In this document: positions 7,907 to 16,635 of the stretch, piece after piece | How the letters are laid out: each line of letters opens with the position of its first letter | Numbering within the stretch: position 1 is the first letter of the stretch | Assembly: GCF_015354505.1 (NCBI RefSeq) | Contig: NZ_JACAFP010000007.1 | Span: 37,317-101,316, forward strand | Source of the DNA: Microbacterium sp. UFMG61 | GTDB taxonomy: Bacteria; Actinomycetota; Actinomycetes; Actinomycetales; Microbacteriaceae | Direction: 5' to 3' | DNA length: 64,000 bases | The notes under the pieces: model-generated | Told to the model about the DNA's origin: nothing | Database searches by the model: none | What the model saw: only the letters and a program-made list of their open reading frames with translations | Translations under genes and position numbers: made by a program

Positions 7907-8809
7907 TCAGGCGCGCGGGTGCGCGAGTCGGTACGTGGCTGTGAGCCGCTCCGCCGACACGTGCGTGTAGATCTGCGTCGTGCCGAGACTCGCATGACCG
8001 AGGATCTCCTGCACCGCGCGAAGATCCGCGCCTCCGTCGAGGAGATGCGTCGCCGCTGTGTGACGAAGAGCGTGCGGCCCGACGGTCTCGGCACCGACGA
8101 ACGGCGAGAGCACCTCGGCGACAAGTGTGTACACCGCACGCGACCCGATCCGCGCGCCGCGGGTGCTCAGGAAGAGCGCGCTGGTCGTCGTCGAAGAGCG
8201 CGCGAGCAAAGCCGGGCGAGAGCGGGTCAGATAAGCACCGAGCGCCAGCCGCGCAGGCGCCCCGAACGGCACCACGCGCTCCTTGGATCCCTTACCGAGC
8301 ACCCGGGCGGTGGCGCGATCGAGGTCGAGGTCGTCGACATCGAGCCCGCACAGCTCGGATACACGAATACCTGACCCATAGAGCATCTCGAGCATCCCGT
8401 GGTCGCGCATCGCGATCGGATCGCCGGACTCCGTCGCGGCGCGCTGAGCGTCGAGCAAGCCCTTCATCGCTTCCTGGGACGCGACTGTGGGCAGGGTTCG
8501 GCCCCGCCTGGGCGCGATGAGCCGAAGACTCGGATCCACATCGATCAGTTCCTGCTCCTGCGCCCAGCTGAAGAAGGACCGTGCCGCCGCCGCCCGACGC
8601 GCGAGGGTCGATCGCGCGTCCCCCCGCTGCGTCGCGCGCCACAGCCAGCCGCGGAGGGTCTCGAGATCGACTTCGTCGAGCTGCGCATCGCCGACGACCA
8701 CACCGAGATCCCGAAGGTCCGAGCGGTATGCCCGAACCGTCGCGGTCGAGAGCCTTCGCACCTTCTCGAGGTGCTCGGCGAACGCACTCGCCGCGACCGA
8801 GAACTCCAT
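7907..8809 (-). CDS. xerC: Tyrosine recombinase XerC
   Basis: A 300-residue site-specific recombinase that with XerD resolves chromosome dimers at dif. The N-terminal SAM-like core-binding domain includes LSTATVRAYRSDLRDL. The catalytic domain carries all key residues: GSGIRVSELCGL (Arg), GKGSKERVVPFG (Lys), HALRHTAATHLL (His-x-x-Arg), LGHASLGTTQIYTHV (His and nucleophile Tyr). The ATG at 8809 gives the usual XerC length. It lies downstream of dprA in the conserved dprA-xerC-rpsB order, so this is the housekeeping enzyme and not a phage integrase. Confidence 0.93.
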   Translation of the reverse strand: MEFSVAASAFAEHLEKVRRLSTATVRAYRSDLRDLGVVVGDAQLDEVDLETLRGWLWRATQRGDARSTLARRAAAARSFFSWAQEQELIDVDPSLRLIAPRRGRTLPTVASQEAMKGLLDAQRAATESGDPIAMRDHGMLEMLYGSGIRVSELCGLDVDDLDLDRATARVLGKGSKERVVPFGAPARLALGAYLTRSRPALLARSSTTTSALFLSTRGARIGSRAVYTLVAEVLSPFVGAETVGPHALRHTAATHLLDGGADLRAVQEILGHASLGTTQIYTHVSAERLTATYRLAHPRA

Positions 8810-8844
8810 GGTGACAGCTTGCCTGAGCGAGGCACGGGCTGAGG

Positions 8845-10031
8845 TCAGCCTCGCCGTGCCTCCATCCGCTTCTTCCTCCACCCGGCGTCCGACCGTTCCA
8901 CTGCCCCTTCCAGCTCGAGGACGCCCAGAAGGGCTCGCGTCCGGTCGGGAGCCAAGCCCGCCCGTCGTCCGATCTCGGCGAGCGGCACCCAGCTCCGGGT
9001 CCCGATCGCATCCAGCAGCCGGCGCTGTTCCGGGTCGGTCGCCCTCGTCTCGGGAATGACCGAGCGTGGCGCTCCCTCCCACAGTTCACGGACTTCGCTC
9101 GTGTTCGTGACGCAGCGGGCGTCGTACTCCCGAAGCAGGCGATGACATCCCGCGGATGCGGCGGAGGTGACCGGCCCGGGCACCGCTCCGAGTGGCCGCC
9201 CCAGCGAGGCGGCATGACCAGCCGTGTTGAGCGACCCGCTGCGCCACCCCGCTTCGACCACGACCGTCGCCTGAGCCACGGCGGCGATCAGTCGATTGCG
9301 CGACAGAAAGCGCCACTTGGTCGGCGCGACCCCGCAGGGCACTTCGCTGACGACCGCCCCGGTGCCGACGATCCGACGCAACAACTGCTGATGACCTTGC
9401 GGGTACGCTCTGTCCACGCCCCCGGCGAGAAACGCCACTGTGGCCCCGTCCACAGTGAGCGCGGCTCTGTGAGCAGCACCGTCGATTCCGTACGCACCGC
9501 CCGAGACGATCACCGCACCCGTTGCTGCGAGGTCGCCCGCGATCTCCGCCGTACCATCTCTCCGTATGCGCTGGACGCTCGCGCGCCGACGATCGCGACG
9601 CGAGGATCGCGGCTGAGCAGAGAGGTATCGCCACGCACCCACAGAACGATCGGGGCGTGCGCGCCGAGGTCTTCCAGCGCGATCGGCCACTCCGGGTCAC
9701 CGGGCACGACCAGCTGGGCCACCACATCACGGGCGTCCGTGACGGCGCGCCGCACGGCCTCCGGATCCGCTCTCGCCGACCATCGCGCGATTCCCTCCCT
9801 GATCGTCCTGCCCTCATCCCCCGGCGGGACGAGTGCCTGCGTGTCGCCGAAGACGAATCTGAGCGCCCCCGCGGCGCCGAGCTCGCCGACCAAAGCCCCG
9901 GCAACACCGTCGCCTGGTTCGGCCAGCACCGACCACGCGATCCGCGCGATCGTCTCGGCATGCTCACCGGCGGGATGCACGTCATCGACGGCGGTGCGGA
10001 GTCCTCCGTCTGCGAGCAGCGCGTCGATCAT
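8845..10031 (-). pseudogene. dprA: DNA-processing protein DprA, disrupted by a -1 frameshift
   Basis: DprA loads RecA on incoming single-stranded DNA during transformation. The N-terminal frame starts at ATG 10031 (ATGA overlap with comM) and reads normally through VLWVRGDTSLLSRDPRVAIV and GARASSAYGEMV, then leaves homology. The rest of the Rossmann domain (TAEIAGDLAATGAVIVSGGA, GIDGAAHRAAL, AGGVDRAYPQGH, FLSRNRLIAA, GSLNTAGHA) and the C-terminal winged-helix domain continue in another frame to 8845. Restoring one base at about 9550-9554, between GEMV and TAEI, would give a continuous protein of about 395 residues. Either a real inactivating deletion or a sequencing error; all catalytic-fold motifs are otherwise intact. 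Confidence 0.85.
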
Positions 10032-11557
10032 GAGATGAATCCTCTCTTGAGGAAGAGCGCTCCGCCGACCTCGTCGCGGCCCGGTCTGTCGACCCCAGCG
10101 AGGTCTGCCATGGTCCAGGCCACGCGCAGCACGCGATCGTAGCCCCGCAGGGTGAGGGCACCCCGTTCCAATGCCGTGTCGAGGGGGGCGCGGGCCTTCG
10201 GGTCGACCCGCAGGTCGAACTGGCGCAGACGCGCACCGGGGATCTCACCGTTGCATCGCCAGGGTGTGCCCCGCCAGCGCGCGGCCGCGCGCTCCCTCGC
10301 CTCACGGACGCGCTCGCGCGCTGTGGCGGTGGTGACCGTTGCCTGAGCCCCGCGCATGGTTCGAGCCACCGCCACCCTCGCGACGTGGAGCTCGATGTCG
10401 AGTCGATCCCGGAGAGGTCCGGACAGGCGTGTCGCGTATCGACGTATGGCGAGCGAGGGGCAGACGCACTCTGCCCCTCGGACTCCGTTGTTCCCGCACG
10501 GACACGGGTTCATCGCCAGAACGAGCTGGAAGCGCGCGGGGTAGCTCGCCGTGAAACCGGCTCGACTCACCTCGATGGCGCCGGCCTCGAGAGGCTGGCG
10601 AAGCGAGTCGAGAGCGACCCGGGAGAACTCCGCTGCTTCGTCGAGGAAGAGGACTCCCCGATGCGCGCGCACGATCGCGCCTGGACGGGCCACACGCGAT
10701 CCACCTCCGACCAAGGCGGCCACAGATGCGCTGTGGTGCGGTGACTGGATCGGCGGCACGAGATCGAGACTGCGAACCGACTCCCCCGCGAGCGAGCGGA
10801 TCGACGCCACCTCGAGCGCCTCCTCGTCCGTGAGCGGTGGCAGGATGCCGGGGAGCCGACGCGCAAGCATGGTCTTGCCAGCGCCCGGCGGTCCGCTCAA
10901 GAGCATGTGATGACCACCGGCAGCCGCGATGGTCAGCGCCTCGACAGCCGCTTCCTGACCGATGACGTCGGCGAGGTCGAGCTGCGCAGGTGGGTCGGAG
11001 ACGTTGCTGATCGATTCGACGGGTTCGACGTCAACCGGTTCCACATCGGCCCCGTGCCAGAGCGCCACCTGAGCGAGTGTCGCTGCCGCGCGCACATCGA
11101 TCCCCGGAACGAGCCGCGCCTCCGCTTCGTTGGCATGGGGGACGATCACCGTGTCGAAGCCGGCGCGCATGGCCGCGAAGACCGCGGGGAGGACGCCGGG
11201 AACCGGTCGAAGCCGGCCGTCGAGTCCGAGTTCGCCCAGGTGCACCGTCCTCGAGATGGCTCGTGACTGCACCGCACCTCCCGCCGCCAGCGCGGCCACT
11301 GCGACGCTCAGATCGAAAGCCGAGCCCTGCTTCGGCAGGCTCGCGGGCGACAGGTTCACGGTCAGGCGGCGACGCGGAAGCGAGAGCCCCACGTTCTTGC
11401 AGGCGTTGTGCACCCGCTGAACGGCCTCTCCCAGAGATTTGTCGGGCAGCCCGATGATCCTGAATTCCGGAGTCTGGTTCGACAGGTCCGCTTCGACCTC
11501 GACCATGTGCCCGACGACACCGGTGAGCGCGACAGCCCAGGTCCGAGCGGTCGTCAC
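10028..11557 (-). CDS. comM: YifB/ComM-family Mg-chelatase-like AAA+ ATPase
   Basis: A 509-residue protein. The N-terminal Lon-like domain has VEADLSNQTPEFRIIGLPDK and KNVGLSLPRRRLTVNLSPA; the AAA+ domain has Walker A LSGPPGAGKTMLARRLPGIL and Walker B VLFLDEAAEF; a CPCG...CVC cysteine cluster lies at NPCPCGNNGVRGAECVC. In competent bacteria ComM is a hexameric helicase that extends branch migration of transforming DNA. GTG 11557 overlaps the yraN stop (GTGA), and its own stop overlaps dprA. The comM-dprA-xerC order is conserved in actinobacteria even without demonstrated competence. Confidence 0.92.
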   Translation of the reverse strand: MTTARTWAVALTGVVGHMVEVEADLSNQTPEFRIIGLPDKSLGEAVQRVHNACKNVGLSLPRRRLTVNLSPASLPKQGSAFDLSVAVAALAAGGAVQSRAISRTVHLGELGLDGRLRPVPGVLPAVFAAMRAGFDTVIVPHANEAEARLVPGIDVRAAATLAQVALWHGADVEPVDVEPVESISNVSDPPAQLDLADVIGQEAAVEALTIAAAGGHHMLLSGPPGAGKTMLARRLPGILPPLTDEEALEVASIRSLAGESVRSLDLVPPIQSPHHSASVAALVGGGSRVARPGAIVRAHRGVLFLDEAAEFSRVALDSLRQPLEAGAIEVSRAGFTASYPARFQLVLAMNPCPCGNNGVRGAECVCPSLAIRRYATRLSGPLRDRLDIELHVARVAVARTMRGAQATVTTATARERVREARERAAARWRGTPWRCNGEIPGARLRQFDLRVDPKARAPLDTALERGALTLRGYDRVLRVAWTMADLAGVDRPGRDEVGGALFLKRGFIS

Positions 11558-11916
11558 GACAGGTCCCGAAGGTGCTCGAGTTCTCCCGAGGCGGGGTCCG
11601 ATCCGATGATCCCGATCGCCTCGATGACGATCTCCAGCCCACGCGCGTGTTCCGGATTCGCCTCGGCCCAGGCATGGGCGAGCTGCCACAGGCGGCGACG
11701 CTTTCGGGCATCGACCGCCTCGAAGGGATGGCCGAAAGCTGCCGATCGCCGCGTCTTCACCTCGACGACTGCGAGTCGTCGGTCGATCCTGGCTACGACG
11801 TCGATCTCGCCCTGGTCGGAGCGCCAGTTCCTGTCGAGTACTCGATACCCGATCGCGGTCAGATAGCGGACCGCACGCTCTTCACCGGCTCTGCCGAGCT
11901 CGTCTTTCGCTGCCAT
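11554..11916 (-). CDS. YraN family protein (UPF0102)
   Basis: A 120-residue protein with an endonuclease-like fold. The conserved segments are ELGRAGEERAVRYL at the N-terminus, ILDRNWR-like VLDRNWRSDQGEIDVVA near residue 25 and VVEVKTR near 50, giving the D-ExK arrangement of the PD-(D/E)xK nuclease superfamily. No biochemical role is firmly established. It is coupled by a GTGA overlap to comM, suggesting a DNA-processing context. Confidence 0.88.
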   Translation of the reverse strand: MAAKDELGRAGEERAVRYLTAIGYRVLDRNWRSDQGEIDVVARIDRRLAVVEVKTRRSAAFGHPFEAVDARKRRRLWQLAHAWAEANPEHARGLEIVIEAIGIIGSDPASGELEHLRDLS

Positions 11917-12018
11917 GGGGACAGCCTGACGAGAACGACGACGTCGCGATGCGGCGACACCGCGCGATCACCGGCTTCTCTGGGAAACCGCGAAATCACT
12001 CGATATGTGCAGAGCGGA

Positions 12019-12345
12019 TCACTCGCCGTCGAGCGAGAGCTCCTGGGGGATCTCGAACTCACGACGCTGCAGCTCTTCGACGTTCACATCCTTGAACGTG
12101 AGCACGCGAACGGCCTTGACGAATCGGTCAGCCCGATAGATGTCCCAGACCCAGACATCGCTCATCGAGATCTCGAAATAGAAATCGTGCTCGGTGTCGC
12201 GGCGGACCACGTTGACCTCGTTGGCGAGGTAGAACCGCCGCTCCGTCTCGACGACGTACTGGAACTGCGCGACGACATCGCGGTACTCGCGGAACAGTGC
12301 GAGTTCGAGCTCGCGGTCGTAGTCGTCGAAGGCTTCCTCATCCAT
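12019..12345 (-). CDS. DUF2469 family protein
   Basis: A 108-residue acidic, aromatic-rich protein (YDRELELALFREYRDVV, ETERRFYLANEV, DFYFEISMSDVWVWDIYR). It matches the DUF2469 family, which is almost confined to actinobacteria and regularly sits between rnhB and yraN. Function unknown. No signal peptide or membrane segment. It follows rnhB by 47 bases and precedes yraN by 102 bases on the same strand. Confidence 0.88.
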   Translation of the reverse strand: MDEEAFDDYDRELELALFREYRDVVAQFQYVVETERRFYLANEVNVVRRDTEHDFYFEISMSDVWVWDIYRADRFVKAVRVLTFKDVNVEELQRREFEIPQELSLDGE

Positions 12346-12392
12346 GATGACTCCATCCTAGAGTCGACGGCGCGACTGGGCCGCACGAGCCG

Positions 12393-13052
12393 TCAGAACA
12401 GGGTCGGTGCAGCGGCGATGGCCCACGACGACCGGTGGTGCGGTGACAGCCCGAGGTCGTTGATGGCCTGACGATGCTCGGCACTCGCATACCCCTTGTT
12501 CCTGTCCCACTGATATGCCGGGTGCTCCTCATGAATCCCGGTCATGTACGTGTCTCGAGCGACCTTCGCGATCACGGACGCCGCCGAGACGGATGCGCAG
12601 TCCCGGTCGGCTTTGATCACCGGCCGTACTCGCAGCGGGTCCGGGTGCACAGAGGAGAGATAGTCGTGGTTCCCGTCGAGCAGCACCAGCGCGTTCGCGA
12701 GCAGGACTCCCTGATCGGCGATGGCCTGCACTGCGCGTGAGGCGGCGAGCCCCAGAGCACGCATGATCCCCACCTCATCGACTTCGGCAGAGCTCGCCCA
12801 CCCGACGCCCGAGGCCTGCACCCACGCGGACGCGCGGACGGCGACCTCAGGCCTGCGCTTCTCGGAGACCAGCTTGGAATCGCGGAGCCCGTCAGGGACA
12901 CGCCGCCGCGCACCGGCGGCGGTCATCATCGCAGCGCCCACCGCCACGGGGCCGGCCAGCGCCCCTCTACCCACCTCGTCCAAAGAGATCACGAGGTCGC
13001 ACTCGGTCAACAGTCTGCGCTCCAGCGCGAGCGTCGGCACGGCCACGGTCAT
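12393..13052 (-). CDS. rnhB: Ribonuclease HII
   Basis: A 219-residue RNase HII that removes misincorporated ribonucleotides and RNA in RNA/DNA hybrids. The catalytic acidic residues lie in SLDEVGRGALAGPV (Asp-Glu-x-Gly-Arg-Gly), VLLDGNHDYL and VIKADRDCASVSAASVIAK. The final segment HYQWDRNKGY-type (YQWDRNKGYASAEH) is conserved. The ATG at 13052 overlaps the lepB TGA by four bases (ATGA). Confidence 0.95.
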   Translation of the reverse strand: MTVAVPTLALERRLLTECDLVISLDEVGRGALAGPVAVGAAMMTAAGARRRVPDGLRDSKLVSEKRRPEVAVRASAWVQASGVGWASSAEVDEVGIMRALGLAASRAVQAIADQGVLLANALVLLDGNHDYLSSVHPDPLRVRPVIKADRDCASVSAASVIAKVARDTYMTGIHEEHPAYQWDRNKGYASAEHRQAINDLGLSPHHRSSWAIAAAPTLF

Positions 13053-13783
13053 TCCGGATCCGGAACCCCGTTGAAGCTGTCGTGATGACCGTCGATCGTT
13101 CCCAGTCGGTCGAGGGGCCAGGTGGTGAGGAACGCCTTGCCGACCACGTTCGCGAGAGGCACGAATCCGCCGCTGGGCAGATCCTGATGCGCGCGCGAAT
13201 CGCGCGAACGGTCGCGGTTGTCGCCGAGGAGCCACAGAGACTCTTCGGGAACTGTGACGTCGAAGGCCTCGTTCGAGGCTGCGGTGTCACCGTCCGGGAG
13301 GTTGAGATAGGCGAGCTCATCGATCGGAGCGCCGTTGACGGTGATCTGGCCGAGGGCGTTGCAGCAGACCACGTGATCGCCCGGAAGGCCGATGACACGC
13401 TTCACGAGGTGATCCTGCGAGTCCGTCGCCGAGATGCCGACCATGTTGAGCACCCAGTCGACCGCTTCGACCAGCGGAGGCTGCGCCGGAGTCTGCGGCA
13501 CACCGTCGAGCCACCCGCCCGGATCCTTGAAGACGACGACGTCTCCGCGTTCGTACGAGGCCCACCGCGGCGTGAGCTCGTCCACGAGGATGCGGTCGTT
13601 GACCATCAGCGTCCGTTCCATGGACGCGGAGGGGATGTAGAACGAGCGTACGACGAACGTCTTGACCACGAACGAGACGAGAGCCGCGATCACGATGATC
13701 ACGAGGACGTCCCGGAGGAAGATCAGAAGACCGCGGCGACGCCTGGTCGGGGACGTGGACGCAGCCGCAGAGTCAGTCGTCAT
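13049..13783 (-). CDS. lepB: Signal peptidase I
   Basis: A 244-residue membrane protease that cleaves signal peptides of exported proteins. It has one N-terminal transmembrane helix (DVLVIIVIAALVSFVVKTFV), the catalytic serine in SASMERTL just after it, the catalytic lysine in KRVIGLPGDHVV, and the conserved GDNRDRSRDSR box. The first 15 residues are cytoplasmic and Arg-rich. It lies downstream of rplS across a strong terminator and is translationally coupled to rnhB. Confidence 0.96.
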   Translation of the reverse strand: MTTDSAAASTSPTRRRRGLLIFLRDVLVIIVIAALVSFVVKTFVVRSFYIPSASMERTLMVNDRILVDELTPRWASYERGDVVVFKDPGGWLDGVPQTPAQPPLVEAVDWVLNMVGISATDSQDHLVKRVIGLPGDHVVCCNALGQITVNGAPIDELAYLNLPDGDTAASNEAFDVTVPEESLWLLGDNRDRSRDSRAHQDLPSGGFVPLANVVGKAFLTTWPLDRLGTIDGHHDSFNGVPDPE

Positions 13784-13847
13784 CTGGATTCCTTCACAGT
13801 CTCGAACCGCTCGGAGACGGCATTACCAAGGTTCGCACACCTCGCTG

Positions 13848-13888
13848 AAAACACAGCACCCCGGGACATCGTGTCCCGGGGTGCTGTG
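13848..13888 (-). terminator. Strong rho-independent terminator after rplS
   Basis: A perfect 17-bp stem (13852-13868 with 13872-13888), based on CAGCACCCCGGGACA and its complement, closes on a 3-base loop. On the minus strand it is followed by GTTTTC. It lies 12 bases past the rplS stop and should end that transcript, so lepB needs its own promoter or read-through. Confidence 0.9.
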
Positions 13889-13900
13889 GAGCGCGCGAAG

Positions 13901-14248
13901 TCAGTTGTCGCGCTTCTCCTTGATCTTCGCCTTCTTGCCACGCAGCTGGCGGAGGTAGTACAGCTTCGCGCGACGCACGTCACCGCGAGTGACGACCTCG
14001 ATGTGGTCGATCACCGGGGAGTGAACCGGGAAGGTACGCTCGACGCCCACCTGGAAGCTGATCTTGCGAACGGTGAAGGTCTCACGCACACCATCGCCCT
14101 GGCGACCGATGACGACGCCCTTGAAGACCTGGATACGCGAGCGGGTTCCCTCGGTGATGTTCACGTGCACGTTGACCGTGTCACCGGGGTGGAAGACGGG
14201 GATGTCGGAACGCAGGGATGCTGCGTCGACGGCGTCGAGGATCTGCAT
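13901..14248 (-). CDS. rplS: 50S ribosomal protein L19
   Basis: A 115-residue L19, which contacts the 16S/23S interface. Conserved segments: [54 protein letters not shown] and [22 protein letters not shown] 14248 is preferred over an in-frame GTG at 14266 because it gives the family start and follows GAGAGA. The gene stands alone with its own promoter about 130 bases upstream and a strong terminator. Confidence 0.96.
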   Translation of the reverse strand: MQILDAVDAASLRSDIPVFHPGDTVNVHVNITEGTRSRIQVFKGVVIGRQGDGVRETFTVRKISFQVGVERTFPVHSPVIDHIEVVTRGDVRRAKLYYLRQLRGKKAKIKEKRDN

Positions 14249-14379
14249 GATCGTCTCTCTCTGCACTCGCCTCAGGTCGGATGCATGATGTAGGAAGGAA
14301 TAAGAACGGGTTCGTGCTGAACGGCGCCGAAGCGTCCGCGGGCTCCCCTGAGGCAGAACCGGTCACGGCACAAACATTC

Positions 14380-14408
14380 ATTCTGCCACGGATGCGGCTC
14401 GCATTCAA
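14380..14408 (-). promoter_or_regulatory. Probable promoter of rplS
   Basis: Reading leftward, TTGAAT (14403-14408) and CAGAAT (14380-14385) are separated by exactly 17 bases, a good sigma-70-type match. Transcription would begin near 14373, leaving a 5' leader of about 125 bases in which GCCTCAGG (14347-14354) can pair with CCTGAGGC (14269-14276), each read on the transcript, enclosing a smaller fold. Confidence 0.6.
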
Positions 14409-14424
14409 AACGCTCGCGGCACTG

Positions 14425-14922
14425 TCAGTCGCGTGAGTCGGTCTCCCTGACGACGATGACCTCGTGCGGTCTGGTCGCACGAGGAGACGAGCTCGTCTCG
14501 CCGACGCTCTCCGTCATGGACCACGACACGGTCTGACGGAATCCTGCCCCGTTCGCCTTCGCCTCGGTCCAGAGCTGCCAGAACTGCAGCCAGAACATGC
14601 CGATCCCCACGACGACAGCCGCGGCGAGGAGCCATCCGAACGCGCCGTCGATGAAGCATCCCACGGCGATGGTCAGACCGTGCCAGAGGGTGAACCCGCC
14701 GACGTCCCACCAGGACACCGCCCGTTCGGCACGCACCGAAGGGCGCGAACGCGTGAGCAGAGTGAGCGCCAGCTGCCCGACGAAGACCGACGGAACAGCG
14801 ATGAAGAGGACCCAGAGGATCGCCCAGCCGCCCTGGAACACTCCCCAGCCGATCAACAGCCAGAGCGGCAGCAGGAAAGCCGCCGGAATCAGCCAGCGGA
14901 AGAACGCCTGACGCAACCACAT
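14425..14922 (-). CDS. Small integral membrane protein of unknown function
   Basis: A 165-residue protein starting at MWLRQAFFRWLIPAAF. Four hydrophobic segments are visible: residues about 10-28, 32-54, 75-95 and 98-118. A charged C-terminal tail follows. It resembles proteins annotated loosely as MFS permease-like in Microbacteriaceae, but it is far too short for a transporter of that family and I assign no function. The downstream side abuts the rplS promoter; the upstream side is divergent from map. Confidence 0.7.
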   Translation of the reverse strand: MWLRQAFFRWLIPAAFLLPLWLLIGWGVFQGGWAILWVLFIAVPSVFVGQLALTLLTRSRPSVRAERAVSWWDVGGFTLWHGLTIAVGCFIDGAFGWLLAAAVVVGIGMFWLQFWQLWTEAKANGAGFRQTVSWSMTESVGETSSSPRATRPHEVIVVRETDSRD

Positions 14923-15031
14923 GCCTGAATCGTACGACGAAGCACCGACGCCTGTCCCGGTGTTCGCTGTGAGCGCGTGAACGCCCGCGGTCGGCATATC
15001 GGGGAGAATGGAGGAGACGAGAGGACACCCG

Positions 15032-15814
15032 ATGATCGAACTGCGCACCCCTGCCGAGATCGACGAGATGCGCGCCGCCGGACGGTTCGTGGCCGAGACC
15101 CTGGCCACGTTGCGGGATGAGACCAAGGTCGGAACGAACCTGCTGTCGATCGACCGACGCGCGCACGACTTGATCCGCAAGGCCGGTGCGGAGTCCTGCT
15201 ACATCGATTACCACCCGTCGTTCGGGGCCAGCCCGTTCGGAAAGGTCATCTGCACCTCGATCAACGACGCGGTCCTGCACGGTCTCCCCCACGACTACGC
15301 GCTTCGCGACGGAGACCTCGTCTCTCTCGATTTCGCCGTCTCCGTCGGCGGCTGGGTCGCCGACTCCGCCGTGTCTTTCGTAGTGGGCACGCCACGTGAC
15401 GAGGATCTCAGGATCATCGAGACGACCGAACGCGCCCTGGATGCCGCGATCGCCGCGGCTGTCGTCGGCAACCGGATCGGCGACATCTCGGCAGCCATCG
15501 CCGACGTGTCGCACGGCGAGGGATATTCGATCAACACGGACTTCGGTGGTCACGGCGTCGGGCGCATCATGCACGGCGATCCCCATGTACCCAACGACGG
15601 TCGAGCAGGACGTGGATTCCCGCTGCGCGAAGGACTCGTTTTCGCACTCGAGCCCTGGCTGCTCGCGTCCACCGATGAGCTCGTGACCGACCCCGACGGC
15701 TGGACTCTGCGCAGCGTCGACGGGTCGAGAGGCGCTCATTCCGAGCACACCGTCGCAGTGACGGCGGACGGACCGATCATTTTGACCGACCGGTCGTTCC
15801 TCGGCGTCGACTGA
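15032..15814 (+). CDS. map: Type I methionine aminopeptidase
   Basis: A 260-residue metallo-aminopeptidase that removes the initiator methionine. The five metal ligands are visible: LVSLDFAVSVGGWVADSAVS (two Asp), GHGVGRIMHGDPHVPN (His), LVFALEPWLL (Glu) and GAHSEHTVAVT (Glu); substrate-positioning His lies in CYIDYHPSFGASPFGK. ATG 15032 follows GAGAGGA by 6 bases and gives the family start. It is divergent from the small membrane protein gene and convergent with a methyltransferase gene. Confidence 0.96.
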   Translation: MIELRTPAEIDEMRAAGRFVAETLATLRDETKVGTNLLSIDRRAHDLIRKAGAESCYIDYHPSFGASPFGKVICTSINDAVLHGLPHDYALRDGDLVSLDFAVSVGGWVADSAVSFVVGTPRDEDLRIIETTERALDAAIAAAVVGNRIGDISAAIADVSHGEGYSINTDFGGHGVGRIMHGDPHVPNDGRAGRGFPLREGLVFALEPWLLASTDELVTDPDGWTLRSVDGSRGAHSEHTVAVTADGPIILTDRSFLGVD

Positions 15815-15838
15815 GCTGCGGACTCCCCTGCCGCTCGA

Positions 15839-16576
15839 TCAGACGCGTCGATAGACGAACACGTCGGTCACGATCGGAAGGTCGAACTCCTGCCGGCCGC
15901 GGATCTCGGGGTCTCCGTCGAGGACGTTCTCGATCTCTGCGTACAGCGCAGAGCGCGTGTCATCGTCAGCGACGAGGAACGTGCTCACCGTCGACCATCG
16001 CCGCAGGTAATCTGCCCGCTCGATCCGCTCGGTCCAGTGGATCTGCTCGTGGGTGACGAATCGGAATCCGGGGAGCTGCTCCACAGCACTGCTCGTGGTG
16101 CCGTCGTCGTCGGTGACCGCGGGGTGTGCGATCCGATGCGCCGCGCTGTCCCAGGCGCACGCCGGATCGGAGTGGTTCCAGATCAATCCGAGCGCTCCGT
16201 CCGGGGTCAGTACCCGCGCGATCTCGGCGCAGGCGCGCGCACGATCGAACCAGTGGAAGGCTTGGGCGACGGCGACGACATCGACGGAGGCATCCTGCAC
16301 GGGGATATCCTCAGCGCTGGCACAATGTGCTTCCACACTTGGCAGTTTCGACCGCAGCACCGCGAGCATCGCCTCCGACGGCTCGACCGCGATCACGTGA
16401 TCGGCTCGCCCGACGAGGAGCTCTGTGAACTTCCCCGTGCCCGCCCCCAGATCCAGCGCCGCGCCCACCGACTGCGGCAGCAGCAGGTCCACGCACGCCG
16501 GGGGAAAACCCGGACGGTAGCGGTCGTAGTCCGCTCCGATCGCCTCGAACGATCTCGCCAGTGCTTCGTCGACCAC
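15839..16576 (-). CDS. Class I SAM-dependent methyltransferase
   Basis: A 245-residue cytosolic methyltransferase. Motif I is ALDLGAGTGKFTELL near residue 40, the acidic loop is VIAVEPSEAML, motif II is SVDVVAVAQAFHWFD and a later motif is RVLTPDGALGLIWN. It belongs to the UbiE/type 11 group with the FHWF variant often seen in actinobacteria. Substrate unknown. GTG start at 16576. It lies on the trmD strand 59 bases downstream of trmD and may be the last gene of the rpsP transcript. Confidence 0.85.
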   Translation of the reverse strand: MVDEALARSFEAIGADYDRYRPGFPPACVDLLLPQSVGAALDLGAGTGKFTELLVGRADHVIAVEPSEAMLAVLRSKLPSVEAHCASAEDIPVQDASVDVVAVAQAFHWFDRARACAEIARVLTPDGALGLIWNHSDPACAWDSAAHRIAHPAVTDDDGTTSSAVEQLPGFRFVTHEQIHWTERIERADYLRRWSTVSTFLVADDDTRSALYAEIENVLDGDPEIRGRQEFDLPIVTDVFVYRRV

Positions 16577-16635
16577 GAGTCGACGCTACCAGCGCACCGA
16601 GACGTCACCTCGACCGGCCTCACCGAGTCGGCGGT

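Noticed and set aside
7907-8809. Phage or integron integrase
   Set aside because: Gene neighbours and length show the housekeeping XerC; no attachment repeats or phage genes nearby.
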